Below, piece by piece: positions 51,987 to 62,280 of a DNA stretch of 64,000 nt. This DNA is from Ichthyophis bannanicus (taxonomy: Eukaryota > Chordata > Amphibia > Gymnophiona > Ichthyophiidae), in assembly GCA_033557465.1 (NCBI GenBank), contig CM066043.1, positions 111,590,278 to 111,654,277 on the forward strand, read 5' to 3'. The stretch's first letter is position 1. Each line of letters opens with the position of its first letter. The translations under genes and the position numbers were made by a program. The notes under the pieces are model-generated. The model was not told where the DNA came from and searched no databases. It saw only the letters and a list, made by a program, of their open reading frames with translations.

Positions 51987-54398
51987 TGTGATGAGGAAGC
52001 CCCTTAAGAAGAGATGGAAATAGGAGAAAATCCTGATGAGGTAAACAATACTGCACTGACAAACAGGATTTTTACCTCAGGAATAAAAACACAGCCAGTT
52101 GATGATCTAAAGCCACACCTCAACTCAGGGGAGGAGACAGGTTTGTTCACTGATTGGGCACACCCAAGGGAGAGTCAGGGAGTGCAAGGAAGTGAAGGCT
52201 TGTTAAATACTCAAGCAATGAGGAGAGAGGGAGAGAAAGGAGGAGGAGTGAGTGCAAGCACGAGGTCAGGAGCAGCAGAAGGGAAAACGTTGGAACAGCT
52301 GAGAGAACTGCTTGGAGGAGAAGTCAGCTATAATCTGAGACCCGAGCAGAACCTGGGAGCACTGAACAGTGGTGCAAGGATTCACCCTGGAGGAAGTCTC
52401 ACTGCAAGGTAGAGCCTTTGGTTAAGGGAGCCAGCAGGCCAGATACCTGGAATAAGGGCAGCCGGAAGAACAACCCAAACTATGGTTACACGATGCAAGG
52501 TTCCACATTAGGAACCACCACCCAGGAAAAAGATTTAGGCGTCATTGTGGATACCATGTTAATACCCTTGGCCCAGTGTGCGGCAGCGGCCAAGAGAGCA
52601 AATAGAATGCTAGGTATGATAAGGAAAGGAATGGAAAATAAAACAAAAGATATTATAATGCCTCTATATCGTTCCATGGTGAGACCGCACCTTGAATATT
52701 GTGTGCAATTCTGGTCGCCGTATCTTAAAAAGGATATAGCGATTTTAGAAAAGGTTCAGAGAAGAGCCACCAAAATGGTAAAGGGGATGGAAGGATACTC
52801 CTATGAAGAAAGGCTAAAAAGGTTAGGGCTCTTTAACCTGGAAAAGAGACGGCTGAGGGGAGATATGATAGAAGTCTATAAATTAATGAACGGAGTGGAA
52901 CGGGTAAACGTAGATCAATTGTTTACCTTATCAGAATATAGAAAGACTAGGGGACATGCAATGAAGCTACAGGGTAAACTATTTAAGACTAATAAAAGAA
53001 AATATTTTTTCACTCAACGTGTAATCAAACTCTGGAATTTGTTACCAGAGGATGTAGTAAAGGCTGTTAGTGTAGCTGGGTTTAAAAAAGGTTTGGACAA
53101 GTTCCTGGAGGAAAGGTCCATAAACCATTATTAAGAAGGGACCCAGGATATCAATGCTTGAACCAATACAAGCATTGTGGAACCTGTGTCCCTTGGGGAA
53201 ACTGCTAGGTACATATGACCTAGATTGGCCACTTTTGGAAACAGAATACTGGGCTTGATGGACCCTTGGTCTGACCCAGTATGGCATATCCTATGTTCTT
53301 ATGACTCACAGCTGTAAAAGCCAAGACAATTTCAGAGAAAGCTACGAGGAAACTGTTCAGCCTGACATTTACCTGCAAGGTACTGGAAGTAAGGATAAGA
53401 AAGCTGAAGTACAAAGCCTGAGAATTAACAGGAGAAAAGGTACCAATGCTTATCTAAAGGACCTTGGAAAAGGTAAAGCTGACATTTCTTGTTACAACCC
53501 CTTGTTTAAGGAGTCTCCTGCATGTGTTAACCTCCTGAGAACAAACCCAGCATATTCCGCTAATGATAAGTGGGGGAAGGGATTTACCCTTACTGAGAAC
53601 TGTTCCTTTGACAAAGGCAGGATAGCTGATTACCCTGAGCTGGGAGTCCTAAGTAAACGTTTGTTAGAGAAGAAGGAAGACTTATCAGTCTGAAAACATG
53701 CACAAGCAAGCTGAATTACTTCTAAGTCAGTTTAAGGAATTTCTGGAGAAAAGGGCAGAGCAGAATAATAACCCTGACCAGAATTCCAGTAACTCTGAGG
53801 AAGCTATGCAACTGGACGTTTGTCTGCCTTCAGTAGAGTTTGACTCACCTATGGATTGTTCTACTTGTGTAATTGAGAATAACCAGGTTAATGAGCACTG
53901 AAAGCTATATGAAGTAATATAGTATAAGGTTTGCCATACCTGCAGCCACTGTGAGAAAACCTTATGCCTAGTTTAATAAGCTTAATCACATGGTAAATTG
54001 AGAAGCCGTGCCGTAAGGAAGAGCACCTGTTTCAATTTGCTGAAGGATCACCTGATTGCCTAGCCTGAGACTAAAGGAACTGTGAAACAGCCAAGTAGAG
54101 CTGAGCTGCTTTTGTTGCATCTTTTGTGTGTGTTTATTTTCAACCTTTATGTTGGAATGGCATCCTTTTGCGTCTGAGATACTGAATCTTGATGCGCTGG
54201 AATGAACCCTCTTAAAAATAAATATTCTTACATGCCTTTTTCTACTCGAGCTACAACTACAACTCAGTCCCACAGGAGGCCAAGCAACTACATATCCCAG
54301 AACGCCTGGGGCCAAGTGTTAGAGCTTCACTCCTAAAGGACACTTAATAGGCCGTCCCTACCTGTAAGCTCTTGGGCCCAGGTATCTAGGACGTCGCA
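51987..54398 (+). repeat. 3' LTR with CR1 insertion
   Basis: It is the same as the 5' LTR apart from the 840-bp CR1 at 52464-53303 and scattered base changes. The LTR ORF starts at ATG 52014, is cut at 52464 and resumes at 53304 to a stop at 53901. Here TAC replaces the 5' LTR stop at 40567 and the CT missing near 40864 is present, but one extra T (near 53682) shifts the frame. Confidence 0.88.
52464..53303 (+). mobile_element. CR1 fragment D in the 3' LTR
   Basis: A 5'-truncated CR1 on the plus strand codes for the C-terminal end of ORF2 (52464-53134: [64 protein letters not shown]). It ends in the 3' UTR GGTCTGACCCAGTATGGC and CCTATGTTCTTATG. The frame is intact over this length, so the insertion is fairly young. 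Confidence 0.88.
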
Positions 54399-54402
54399 CT
54401 AC
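54399..54402. repeat. Target-site duplication CTAC, right copy
   Basis: Partner of 39895-39898; the following ACTAACAG (54403-54410) is the remainder of the interrupted CR1. Confidence 0.85.
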
Positions 54403-54410
54403 ACTAACAG

Positions 54411-54676
54411 AACATAAGAACATAAGATATGCCATACTGGGTCAGACCAAGGTCCATCAAGCCCAGCATCCTGTTTCCAAAAGTGGACAATCTAGGTCAT
54501 ATGTACCTAACAGTTTCCCCAAAACACACAGGTTCCACAATGCTTGTACTGGGTCAAGCATTGATATCCTGGGTCCCTTCTTAATAATGGTTTATGGACC
54601 TTTCTTCCAGGAAACAGCTTTTACTACATCCTCCGATAACAAATTCCAGAGTTTGATTAGTGTTTCTGTAATGTAT
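54411..54676 (-). mobile_element. CR1 3' end fragment E
   Basis: AACATAAGAACATAAGATAT, CATACTGGGTCAGACCAAGG and GGTTTATGGACCTTTCTTCC repeat the CR1 3' UTR in minus orientation, continuing into the end of ORF2 (ACATCCTCCGATAACAAATT). Confidence 0.85.
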
Positions 54677-54905
54677 ATGCTCATAATTTATTAGCTTTTT
54701 TCCTTTTTCATATCATTGCTGCTTTAAAGGCACATTTTACTATGTGATGCCCAAGTGCAATTTGGGATGTCAAAGCCAGAATGTCTGGGGGGAAAAAAAG
54801 GCAGATATATGCAAGTTCAGGCACAATTTCAGAAACGTGGACAGGCCAGATATGGACATCTATAGAGATGTCTATATAGATGGTCTCAGAATAGCATCTC
54901 AGAAC
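54677..54905. other. Unassigned sequence
   Basis: AT-rich DNA with a short near-palindrome around GACATCTATAGAGATGTC (54857-54874). I see no gene or repeat I can name. Confidence 0.4.
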
Positions 54906-54907
54906 AT

Positions 54908-55035
54908 GGACGTCTAAATAGCATAATGGTTAAAGTAGTGGGTTGGGAACAGGGTGGCCAGAGTTCAAATCCCAGTGTGGGTCTTTGTGATCTTAGACTA
55001 GTCACTTAGCTATCTTCTCTACACTTTCTGCATGT
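54908..55035 (+). mobile_element. tRNA-derived SINE, old copy
   Basis: The A box is TAGCATAATGG (54919-54929) and the B box AGTTCAAATCC (54962-54972), followed by a MIR-like core TTGTGATCTTAGACTAGTCA and CTTAGC. It is more diverged than the SINE at 16182, and no tail or target duplication could be fixed. Confidence 0.7.
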
Positions 55036-55249
55036 TTTAAGGCCAAAATAAGCACTTTCCTGATGCCTATTCATGCCTGCAGCATGTCTAAACATTGCTC
55101 CACTCCACCCTGCAACTGTATAAAGGGGATACGGCGGCACTGCCCCCGCCACAAAATGCGAGCCAGTTGTTGCTGTCAAATATATAAATCTCATTTCAGA
55201 AGATGCAGGAGCAGTACTTGAAGCATGTACAGCCATTTCAGCAGCAGGG

Positions 55250-56990
55250 TCATCTTATATAATGCCACCTGCCCCAGGAGGGAGACGGGCATTCCCTCTC
55301 AATGAAGCAGCTGCTCTCTCTCACGCTGAAGCACGGGTAGAAAATTCTGTCAGTATAGGTGAGTCAAATCCACTGTGAAGTGCACTCCCAAGTACTTAAT
55401 GAATCCGACCATCCATTTCAAAGGAAACTTCTCTCCTCAGCGTTCTGGGAAAATGGGGTCCAGGGGCAAGGCCTCAGACTTCTCTCTATTCAACTTCAGC
55501 CCAGAGCAGGCTCCAAAAAGCTGAAACTCCTCTCTGAGGTGGGGCAGGGAGGAGTGAGGGTTCGCCAGGTGGACCAAGATGTCGTCTGCAAAGGCCACGA
55601 TCTCAAAGTTTATGCTCCCAATGGACACTCCCATTATCGCGGGGTCCGTCCGCACCTTACATAAAAAGGGTTCCAAGAACAACAGAAACAAAAGTGGTGA
55701 CAGCGGGAAGCCCTACCGAGTCCCTCTCCTCAGCTAAAAAGTCACCGAAACACGATCACTGATGCTCACTGCCACCTTGGCGGAGGTATAGAGGCGGCGT
55801 AAGGCCTTGGTATAAAGTCCCCCAAAACCTATTTGCTCCAGCACTCTTTAGAGGAAATCCCAATTGACTAGATCAAACATCTTTTTGGCATCAAAGCTAA
55901 CCAGTAGACTGCCCCCCCCCACCAACCCTACCTATCTCCATGGACCCTATCACCCTAAGTAGGTTGAGTACCAGATGTCGTCCCTGTACAAACCCTACCT
56001 CTTCACCCTGTATCAGCTCTGGCATGATCGGGGCTAGTCACTGAACAAAAATTTTGGCTAGTAGTTTATTGTCACAGTTCAAAGGTGAGATCAGATGGTA
56101 GGATGCAGTAAGCAAAGGGCTCCAGCCCGGTTTAGGCAGAACAATGATACGGACCAAGTTCGTGGCAAAGGGAAAGGTATGCAGCTGGGTCAGCGAGGTC
56201 AAATGCTACTGAAGCAGTTCCACCACTCTGTCCTGCATCATTCGGTACAACTTCTTACTAAAGCTGTCAGAGCCAGGGGCCTTTAACCATGCAGTGCGTC
56301 CGACGTCGCACTCCAGCTCTGCCCCCTTGATGGGCCATTTAAGCGATCCAAGTGGGCTTCCGACAGGCAGGGTAGGGGAACCCCCCAGAAGTAACTCAGA
56401 TCTCCCAAATGTGACCCTCACCTGTCACATACAGATTATGATAGAATTGCCAGAAGAGGATCAGTATTTTCCCTTCATCTGTCACTACTTCCAACCCCTC
56501 ACAAAGTACCACGACATGTCACAATCCCCACCAGCACGGACATCAACTGACCCACCTTATTCACAATATTGCTCCAGGCACAGCTGATAATATATCAGTG
56601 ATTTATAAGCTTGTTGGTGCAAGAGCATATTGAGCTCCACCTTGACATGTTGGAGAATAGTCTCACCCTAGTGACCAATGAAGCACCCCAGCCACTGTTC
56701 CAGACTTGGAATGCACATGTCCATCCGTTGGCAGTGGATAATTTCATATGTTAAGATTTCCCCGTGCATAATGGTTTTGGCAGTTTCCCAAAAGAGGGTC
56801 GGGTTGTTCCGATGTTCCACATTAGTGGAGAGGTTAAGTGTCCTACTTCTGCATGAAATGAAGAAAATTTGGGTCCTGGAAGAGATGCATCGAAAACTGC
56901 CAGGGCCCCCCACCTTGGTACGGCCATCCATCCAGCATAGGTCAAGCCAGACTCTGGAGATGAAGAAAACATCCCTTCTGCAGATAAAAA
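55250..56990 (-). pseudogene. L1-type LINE C remnants (RT region)
   Basis: Decayed L1 ORF2 on the minus strand. 56650-56975 gives the linker part before RT. 56206-56421 gives KAPGSDSFSKKLYRMMQDRV, the RT start. 55800-56080 keeps the motif A neighbourhood. 55437-55691 gives EIVAFADDILVHLANP (FADD, motif C) and LKLNREKSEALPL. The region downstream fades near 55250. Many stops. It is distinct in sequence from L1 A and L1 B and is cut by nothing recognisable inside. Confidence 0.7.
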
Positions 56991-57764
56991 GCCATGGTGA
57001 ACTTGCTCACGGATTCACCGTAGCAGGAGATATACCACAGAGGTTAATTGTGGTTAAGCCTAATAACTTTTTCATTAGTGGATTTCTGCAGATAAAGAGG
57101 TTTCCACAAAGCTGACAAAATAGCTAAATAGAATGGTCCGAAGCCATCATCTTTTCTTAGTGATCTTCTACTCCTCCATCTGCAGCCCCAGCTATCACGG
57201 ATACAAAGCTTCTGTTGAAGGAATCTGTTAGGCTCCTTGGAATGATATTGTAGTTAACAATGTAGTTAACAAATCTTTATTCATAGATACAAAGTCATTG
57301 CACATTCTTATTCTTCCACTGGTGATCTCATGGCTTGGCTACAATAATTCTTTATGCCAAGATTACAACAGGCATAGTTAAGAAGACTGCAAACGGTTCA
57401 GAATATTATAATTAAACTTCTAGGTGCTAAAAATATGAGACTCCCCTTCTTCATGAGGAGTACCATCGTTCCATAACCTATAGGATTTCAATCAAGATTC
57501 TCAACAATAAACCACCAGGTTCATTATTCAGGTTTACCATTTTTTTCTGGCTGACCTTTTAATCTCATGTGTCTCCCAACAAATACTCTGTTCCTCTCAA
57601 CATAATTTGCTGAAAATCCCTTCCCTACCTGCAAATTCACCTAGAGAGTACAAGGGATTCCTACTTTAGAGTTTATATGCCCACCCACTGGAATAACCTG
57701 CCTCCAAGATATTACAGTAGATTAGAATCATCATACAATAAATTTAAAATTGCTTTGAAATAGC
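56991..57764 (+). pseudogene. Probable decayed LINE C-terminal region
   Basis: Plus-strand translation gives scattered matches to the C-terminal block of LINE ORF2 proteins (for example HWXSHGLATIILY, VKKTANGSEYYN, KILNNKPPGSLFR, AHPLEXPASKILQ). Many stops interrupt it. I cannot assign a family with confidence; it could be L2 or RTE-like. A T/A-rich stretch with TAGTTAAC repeated (57252-57270) lies within it. Confidence 0.35.
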
Positions 57765-57765
57765 G

Positions 57766-58135
57766 TAGTTACTCACCTGTAACAGGTGATCTCCGGGAAC
57801 AGCAGGAATTGAGTCTTCACATATGGGTGACATCTGCACCGATGGAGCCCACACGGGAACACTCCCCAGCATCCTATAGGAAAGCCTTTGGGAGCATCCC
57901 ACTGCGCCTGCGCTGATGCTTCCCGCCTTTCCAAGTCTCCCTCCTCAGTTGGGTTTGTAGCTGAGATAAAAGGAGAGAAAGAGAGAGAGAAAAAGATACA
58001 ACACCTAGGGGAGGAGGGTGGGTTGTGAAGACTCAATTCCTGCTGTTTCCAGGGATCACCTGTTACAGGTGAGTAAGTACGCTATCTCCAGGAACAAGCA
58101 GGAATGTAGTCTTCACATGTGGGACTCCCTAGCTT
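57766..58135 (-). repeat. DIRS E 3' terminal repeat and internal complementary region
   Basis: The arms are imperfect reverse complements: GTTACTCACCTGTAACAGG on the left, CCTGTTACAGGTGAGTAA on the right. 58083-58120 is complementary to a right end like that of Z (TGTGAAGACT..., CCTGCTTGTTCCTGGAG). The interior holds the GCGCCTGCGC motif seen in Z. Confidence 0.82.
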
Positions 58136-58244
58136 GGAGATGCAAGGAAGATGACCCCAGAGAGAGCAGTGAAACAGGCTGAATTGGGTCATGTTTCCTC
58201 CCAAGGATCTCTGGTATCAAAACCCGGGATGGGGGATAGGAGTT

Positions 58245-59490
58245 GTTCTAAGTCTGAAAGAGATGCTGGAGAACAGCCTGGCCAAATGAGGCATCCTGAC
58301 GGGAGTCCTTGTCCAAGCAATAATGGGCCACAAAGGTGTGGACAGAAGACCAGGTTGCTGCTTTTGCAGATTTCATCAATCGCCACCAAGCGTAGATTTG
58401 CCATAGAGGCAGCCATTGCTCGCACATTGTGTGCTGTGATATGACTTTCGAGAGAAAGTCCTTTACTCTCATAGGTAAAAGAGACACAGTCTGCAATCCA
58501 CTTGGAGAGAGTTCTCTTAGAAACCGGAAGGCCGAGGTGACTGAGATCAAAGGCAACAAAAAGCTGTGAAGCCTTTCTGTGCTGTCTAGTTCTCTGAAGA
58601 TAAAATGCCAAAGCACACTTGCAATCCAGAGTATGTAGATTTCTTTCTGCACTAGAGGCATGAGGCCTAGGGAAGAAAACAGGCAGTTAAACCGACTGGT
58701 TCAAATGAAAAGGCGAAACCACATTCGACATAAAGTGGGGATGAGCCCTAAGGACTACCTTATCATAGTGAAACCGTGTATAAGGTGGATCAGCCACTAA
58801 AGCTTGGAGCTCACTGATGCGTCTGGCAGAAGTGAGGGCAATTAGGAAGATGACTTTCCAAGAAAGAAACTTCAGGGATGTAGTGGCTAGGGGTTCAAAG
58901 GGCGGCTTCATGAGCTGTCCAAGGACAAGATTAAGATTCCATGCCACAGGTGGTGGCCTACTGGGAGGCTTAGTTAAGAGCAGACCTCATATAAAACGCG
59001 CTACAAGCAGTTGAGAAGAGACAGGTTGTACATCAAAGGGCATGTGAAAAGCCGCGATGGCACTGAGGTGAACTCTAACTGAATTAGTTTTAAGTCCAGA
59101 GGATGAAAGGTGGAGGAGATACTCAATTAACGCCTCTACTGGAATGGAAAAAGGATTAAGATCCTTTTTCGAACACCAAATTGAGAACCTTCTCCATTTA
59201 AAAGCATAAGCACGCCTTGTGGAAGGTTTTCTCGAGGCCAGAAGAATATCTTTAATCTGTTGAGAGAGGATGATATCCTGGAGTTCTAAGCTCTCAGTAG
59301 CCACGCCATCAGGTACAAAGACTGAGGATTCGGGTGCAGAAGTGTCCCGTTCTCCTCCAGTTTGGGCTTGAAACGTAGAAGCAGTGGATACCACGTCTGT
59401 CGTGGTCAGTGTGGGGCTATGAGGATCATATGGCCCCTTTCTCTCTGAAGCTTGAACACAGTCTTGGGAATGAGGGAATGCATGGGTAGG
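58245..59490 (-). pseudogene. DIRS E tyrosine recombinase
   Basis: N-terminal part (59490-58987): RKPSTRRAYAFKWRRFSIWC and SGLKTNSVRVHLSAIAAFHM. Middle (58947-58690): PPFEPLATTSLKFLSWKVIF and TSARRISELQALVADPPYTR (first Arg). C-terminal part: SLESHITAHNVRAMAASMAN (His-x-x-Arg) in one frame, then AATWSSVHTFVAHYCLDKDS (Tyr present) in another, ending at about 58248. Stops at about 58986 and 58688 and a frameshift near 58375 break it. All catalytic residues survive but not in one frame. Confidence 0.82.
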
Positions 59491-59509
59491 CATTTAGGAA
59501 GTTCTGACT

Positions 59510-60587
59510 TCAGTGGAGGTGGAAAGCATCCATTGCCTGACTGTTCTGAGCAGGAATTCTGGAACAGAAGCAGGAAAGTTTGGCATTCTGAGGACTTACA
59601 AACAGATCTATATCTGGGGTTCCCCAGATTTGAAAGATTCGAGCAATCTGCTCTGAATGCAGAGACCATTTGTGTAGCAGTAGTACTCGACTGAGTTTGT
59701 CTGCCAGGAGATTCTGCTTGCCAGGTGTATTCTGAAGGCGTATGGCAAAAGACCATAGTTGTAGGGCTTTGTTACACAATGCCTGAGAACTGGATCCACC
59801 CTGTTTGTTCACATAGAACATGGCTACCTGATTGTCCAGCTGGACTAGAACTGTTTTGGAGCAGAAAGTAGTCCTGGAACACACCGAGAGAAGATGGCAG
59901 GTTTATGTGAAGTTCAGCCTCCTGCTGAGTTCAGACCCTGAGTGGAGAGACTGTCCAGATGAGCTCCTCAACCCAATTTGGACGCATCCATCCTCAGGGT
60001 GGACTGGTATGGTGGCTTCTGAAAAGGTGACCCTACGATTCGGTTTTTTGGAGATTGCCACCATTGAAGGGATGAAATGAGACGTGCAGAGTTCTTGATT
60101 CTGTCCCCTCAGATGACCTGATGCTTGAGTCCACTGCGAAGCTAATGTCCACTGAACTACCCGCATGTGTAGACGAGCATAGGGAACCACATGTACAGTG
60201 GAAGCCATATGACCGAGCAACTGAAACATTTCTCGAGCAGTTAGGGAGGTTTTCATAACTGCTTGAGAAGCTAGTTGAACTAGTCGAGCGCAGCATACCT
60301 GTGGCAGGAAAGCCCTTGACTGCTGCATGTCTAGAAGAGCCCCTATGAACTCTAAGGTTTGAGAAGGAGTGAGATGGGATTTTGGAAGATTTATTACAAA
60401 TCTCAAATTTTGAAGAACCTGCATTGTGTGGGAGAGGGCAGAGCTGGCATCTGTTGGTGACCATGCTCGGATGAGCCAGCCATCTAAGTAAGGGAAGACA
60501 AATATCCCTAGAGTTCTTAGAAATGCTGCTACTACTGCCATGCATTTTGTAAAGACTCTTGGGGCAGAAGCCAGACCAAATGGAAAG
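59510..60587 (-). pseudogene. DIRS E reverse transcriptase-RNase H, C-terminal half
   Basis: The RT part (60587-59903) has FTKCMAVVAAFLRTLGIFVF, then FPYLDGWLIRAW, where YLDD is YLDG, and LEFIGALLDMQQSRAFLP, LLGHMASTVHVVPYARLHMR. The frame breaks near 60090 and 59890; RNase H continues LVQLDNQVAMFYVNKQGG and LADKLSRVLLLHKW. The extension IDLFVSPQNAKLSCFCSR follows. The N-terminal half of RT is displaced by DIRS D beyond the window. Confidence 0.8.
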
Positions 60588-60945
60588 AGTAGTTACTCAC
60601 CTGTAACAGGTGTTCTCCAGGAGCAGCAGGAATCAGTCCTCACTTATGGGTGACGTCGGCGCCGACGGAGCCCTCGCGGAGCAATTTTCCCCAGCTTTCG
60701 CAGAAAGCCTTTGGGAATTGCAGAGCGCATGCGCGGTCCCCTTCCCGCCCAAGGGTGCCATCTTGCTCAGTCTGATGACATAGCGAAGAGACAGCAAAAA
60801 AGTTAGCAAAAAGAATGACTGCAACTCCAAGGGGAGGAGGGAGGGTAGTGAGGACTGATTCCTGCTGCTCCTGGAGAACACCTATTACAGGTGAGTAACT
60901 ACTCTTTCTCAAGGACCAAGCAGGAAGTCAGTCCTCACTTATGGG
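60588..60945 (-). repeat. DIRS D 3' inverted terminal repeat and internal complementary region
   Basis: Layout identical to B and C. It contains the CRE-like TGACGTC and the palindrome CGTCGGCGCCGACG (about 60654-60667), the NRF1-like GCGCATGCGCGG and YY1-like GCCATCTTG inside the arms. Confidence 0.9.
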
Positions 60946-61082
60946 ACTCCCGAGCTCAAGGCTACCGGAGACCTCAACCGAAAGATGAGCTCCCTCAAGC
61001 TCAACAGTACAGGAGGAAGGAATCTTCTCTGAATACAAATCCGGCCGGTAGCCCAACACCAGGGCTGGAGGGTAGGAGTTGC

Positions 61083-62280
61083 TTAGACCTCAAAGAGATT
61101 GTGGAGGACTGCCTGTCCGAAAGCACTGTCCCTGCGGGACTCCCTCTCCAGGCAGTAATGAGCCGCAAACGTCTGGCTTGAAGACCAAGTAGCGGCCCAG
61201 CAGATGTCCGCCAACGGAACGGAGCGGAGGTGAGCTACTGACGCAGCCTTCGCCCTGACACAGTGAGCTGTGACTCGACTCTCTAAGGAGAGGCCGGCTG
61301 CTCCATAAGCCCAGGCGATACAGTCAGCTACCCAGACGGACAGAGTACGCTTAGAGACGGGTACCCCCAACCGATTGGGGTCAAAAGAGACGAAAAGCTG
61401 GACAGCCTTTCGATGCTCACGCGTACGGTCAAGGTAGAAGGATAAGGCTCTTCTACAGTCCAGGGTATGCAGAACAGTTTCAGCACGGCTGGTATGCGGT
61501 CTGGGAAAGAAGGTCGGAAGAACCACCTCTTGATTGATGTGAAAAGAGGAGACCACCTTCAGAAGAAACTTAGGGTGAGTCCGTAAGACCACCCTATTCT
61601 TGTAGAACCTAGTGTAAGGGTGCTCCGACACTAGGGCCTGTAGTTCACTAACGCGCCTAGCGGAGGTAAGGGCTACCAAGAAGAGAGTTTTCCAGGAGAG
61701 GAAACGAAGGGGACAGGTAGCCATGGGTTCAAAAGGCGGACAGGTAAGCCTTTGCAAGACCACATTGAGATCCCAGTCAGGAGCTGGAGGGCGCAACGGG
61801 GGCTTAAGCAGAAGAAGGCCCTTGAGAAAACGCGCCACCAGGGGGTGCGCGGAAAGAGGCTGGCCCTCCACCGGCGAATGATGTGCAGAGAGAGCACTGA
61901 GGTGGACCCTGACAGAGTTGGATTTGAGGCCTAGATCGGAGAGGTGAAGCAAACATTGCAGTACCACCGATACTAAGCAGGCGAAGGGGTCCTCAGAGTG
62001 CTGAGAACACCAGACCGAGAAGCGACGCCATTTAAGGGCATAAGATTTCCGGGTGGAAGGTCGCCGAGACGCCAGGACGACAGCCTCCACCTCCGGAGGA
62101 AGTAAGAGCGGAGCTAGGACTACCCTTTCAGCAGCCAGGCCATCAGATGAAGGGCCCGGAGGTTGGGGTAGAGGAGAGTACCCTGATCCTGGGTCAGGAG
62201 ATCTGGCTGAAACCCCAGAGGAAGAGGGGTGTCCAACGCTAGTTGTAGGAGTAGAGGGAACCAGGGTTGTCTCGACCACC
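61083..62280 (-). CDS. DIRS D tyrosine recombinase
   Basis: The frame is open from well upstream to the stop at 61083. Motifs: RRPSTRKSYALKWRRFSVWC, TSARRVSELQAL (Arg), TAHCVRAKAAS (His and second Arg kept; the residue after His is Cys instead of Arg), ICWAATWSSSQTF and AAHYCLERESR (Tyr). All four R-H-R-Y positions are present, though the Cys and Trp changes near the active site are private to this copy. The Met used as start in B and C is GTG here, so the start is uncertain; I give the start of clear similarity. It overlaps ORF2 in another frame. Confidence 0.82.

Larger units (their letters stand above)
39899..54398 (+). mobile_element. Gmr1-like Ty3/Gypsy LTR retrotransposon, complete but nested
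   Basis: Paired LTRs (39899-41467 and 51987-54398) with TG...CA ends, a 4-bp duplication CTAC, a primer-binding site and a polypurine tract enclose gag, protease, dUTPase, RT and RNase H. Three later insertions (DIRS C, an L2 and a CR1) account for over half of its length. The SCAN-like gag and RNase H as the last pol domain point to the Gmr1 group, whose pol order has integrase before RT; no integrase is visible here. Confidence 0.9.
57766..60587 (-). mobile_element. DIRS retrotransposon E, 3' part, cut by DIRS D
   Basis: The left terminus with arms (57768-57820 and about 58025-58076) and internal complementary region is present. It is followed by the tyrosine recombinase and the end of RT-RNase H. 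At 60587, between the RT motif B residues, DIRS D begins. The sequence is clearly diverged from B, C and D and close to Z. Confidence 0.88.

Noticed and set aside
52418..53134. LTR-encoded extra gene in the 3' LTR
   Set aside because: The 237-codon frame is mostly the C-terminal end of a CR1 inserted in the LTR; it is absent from the 5' LTR.
54857..54874. Palindrome as a regulatory site or attachment site
   Set aside because: A single short near-palindrome in AT-rich DNA; no repeat or context supports a function.
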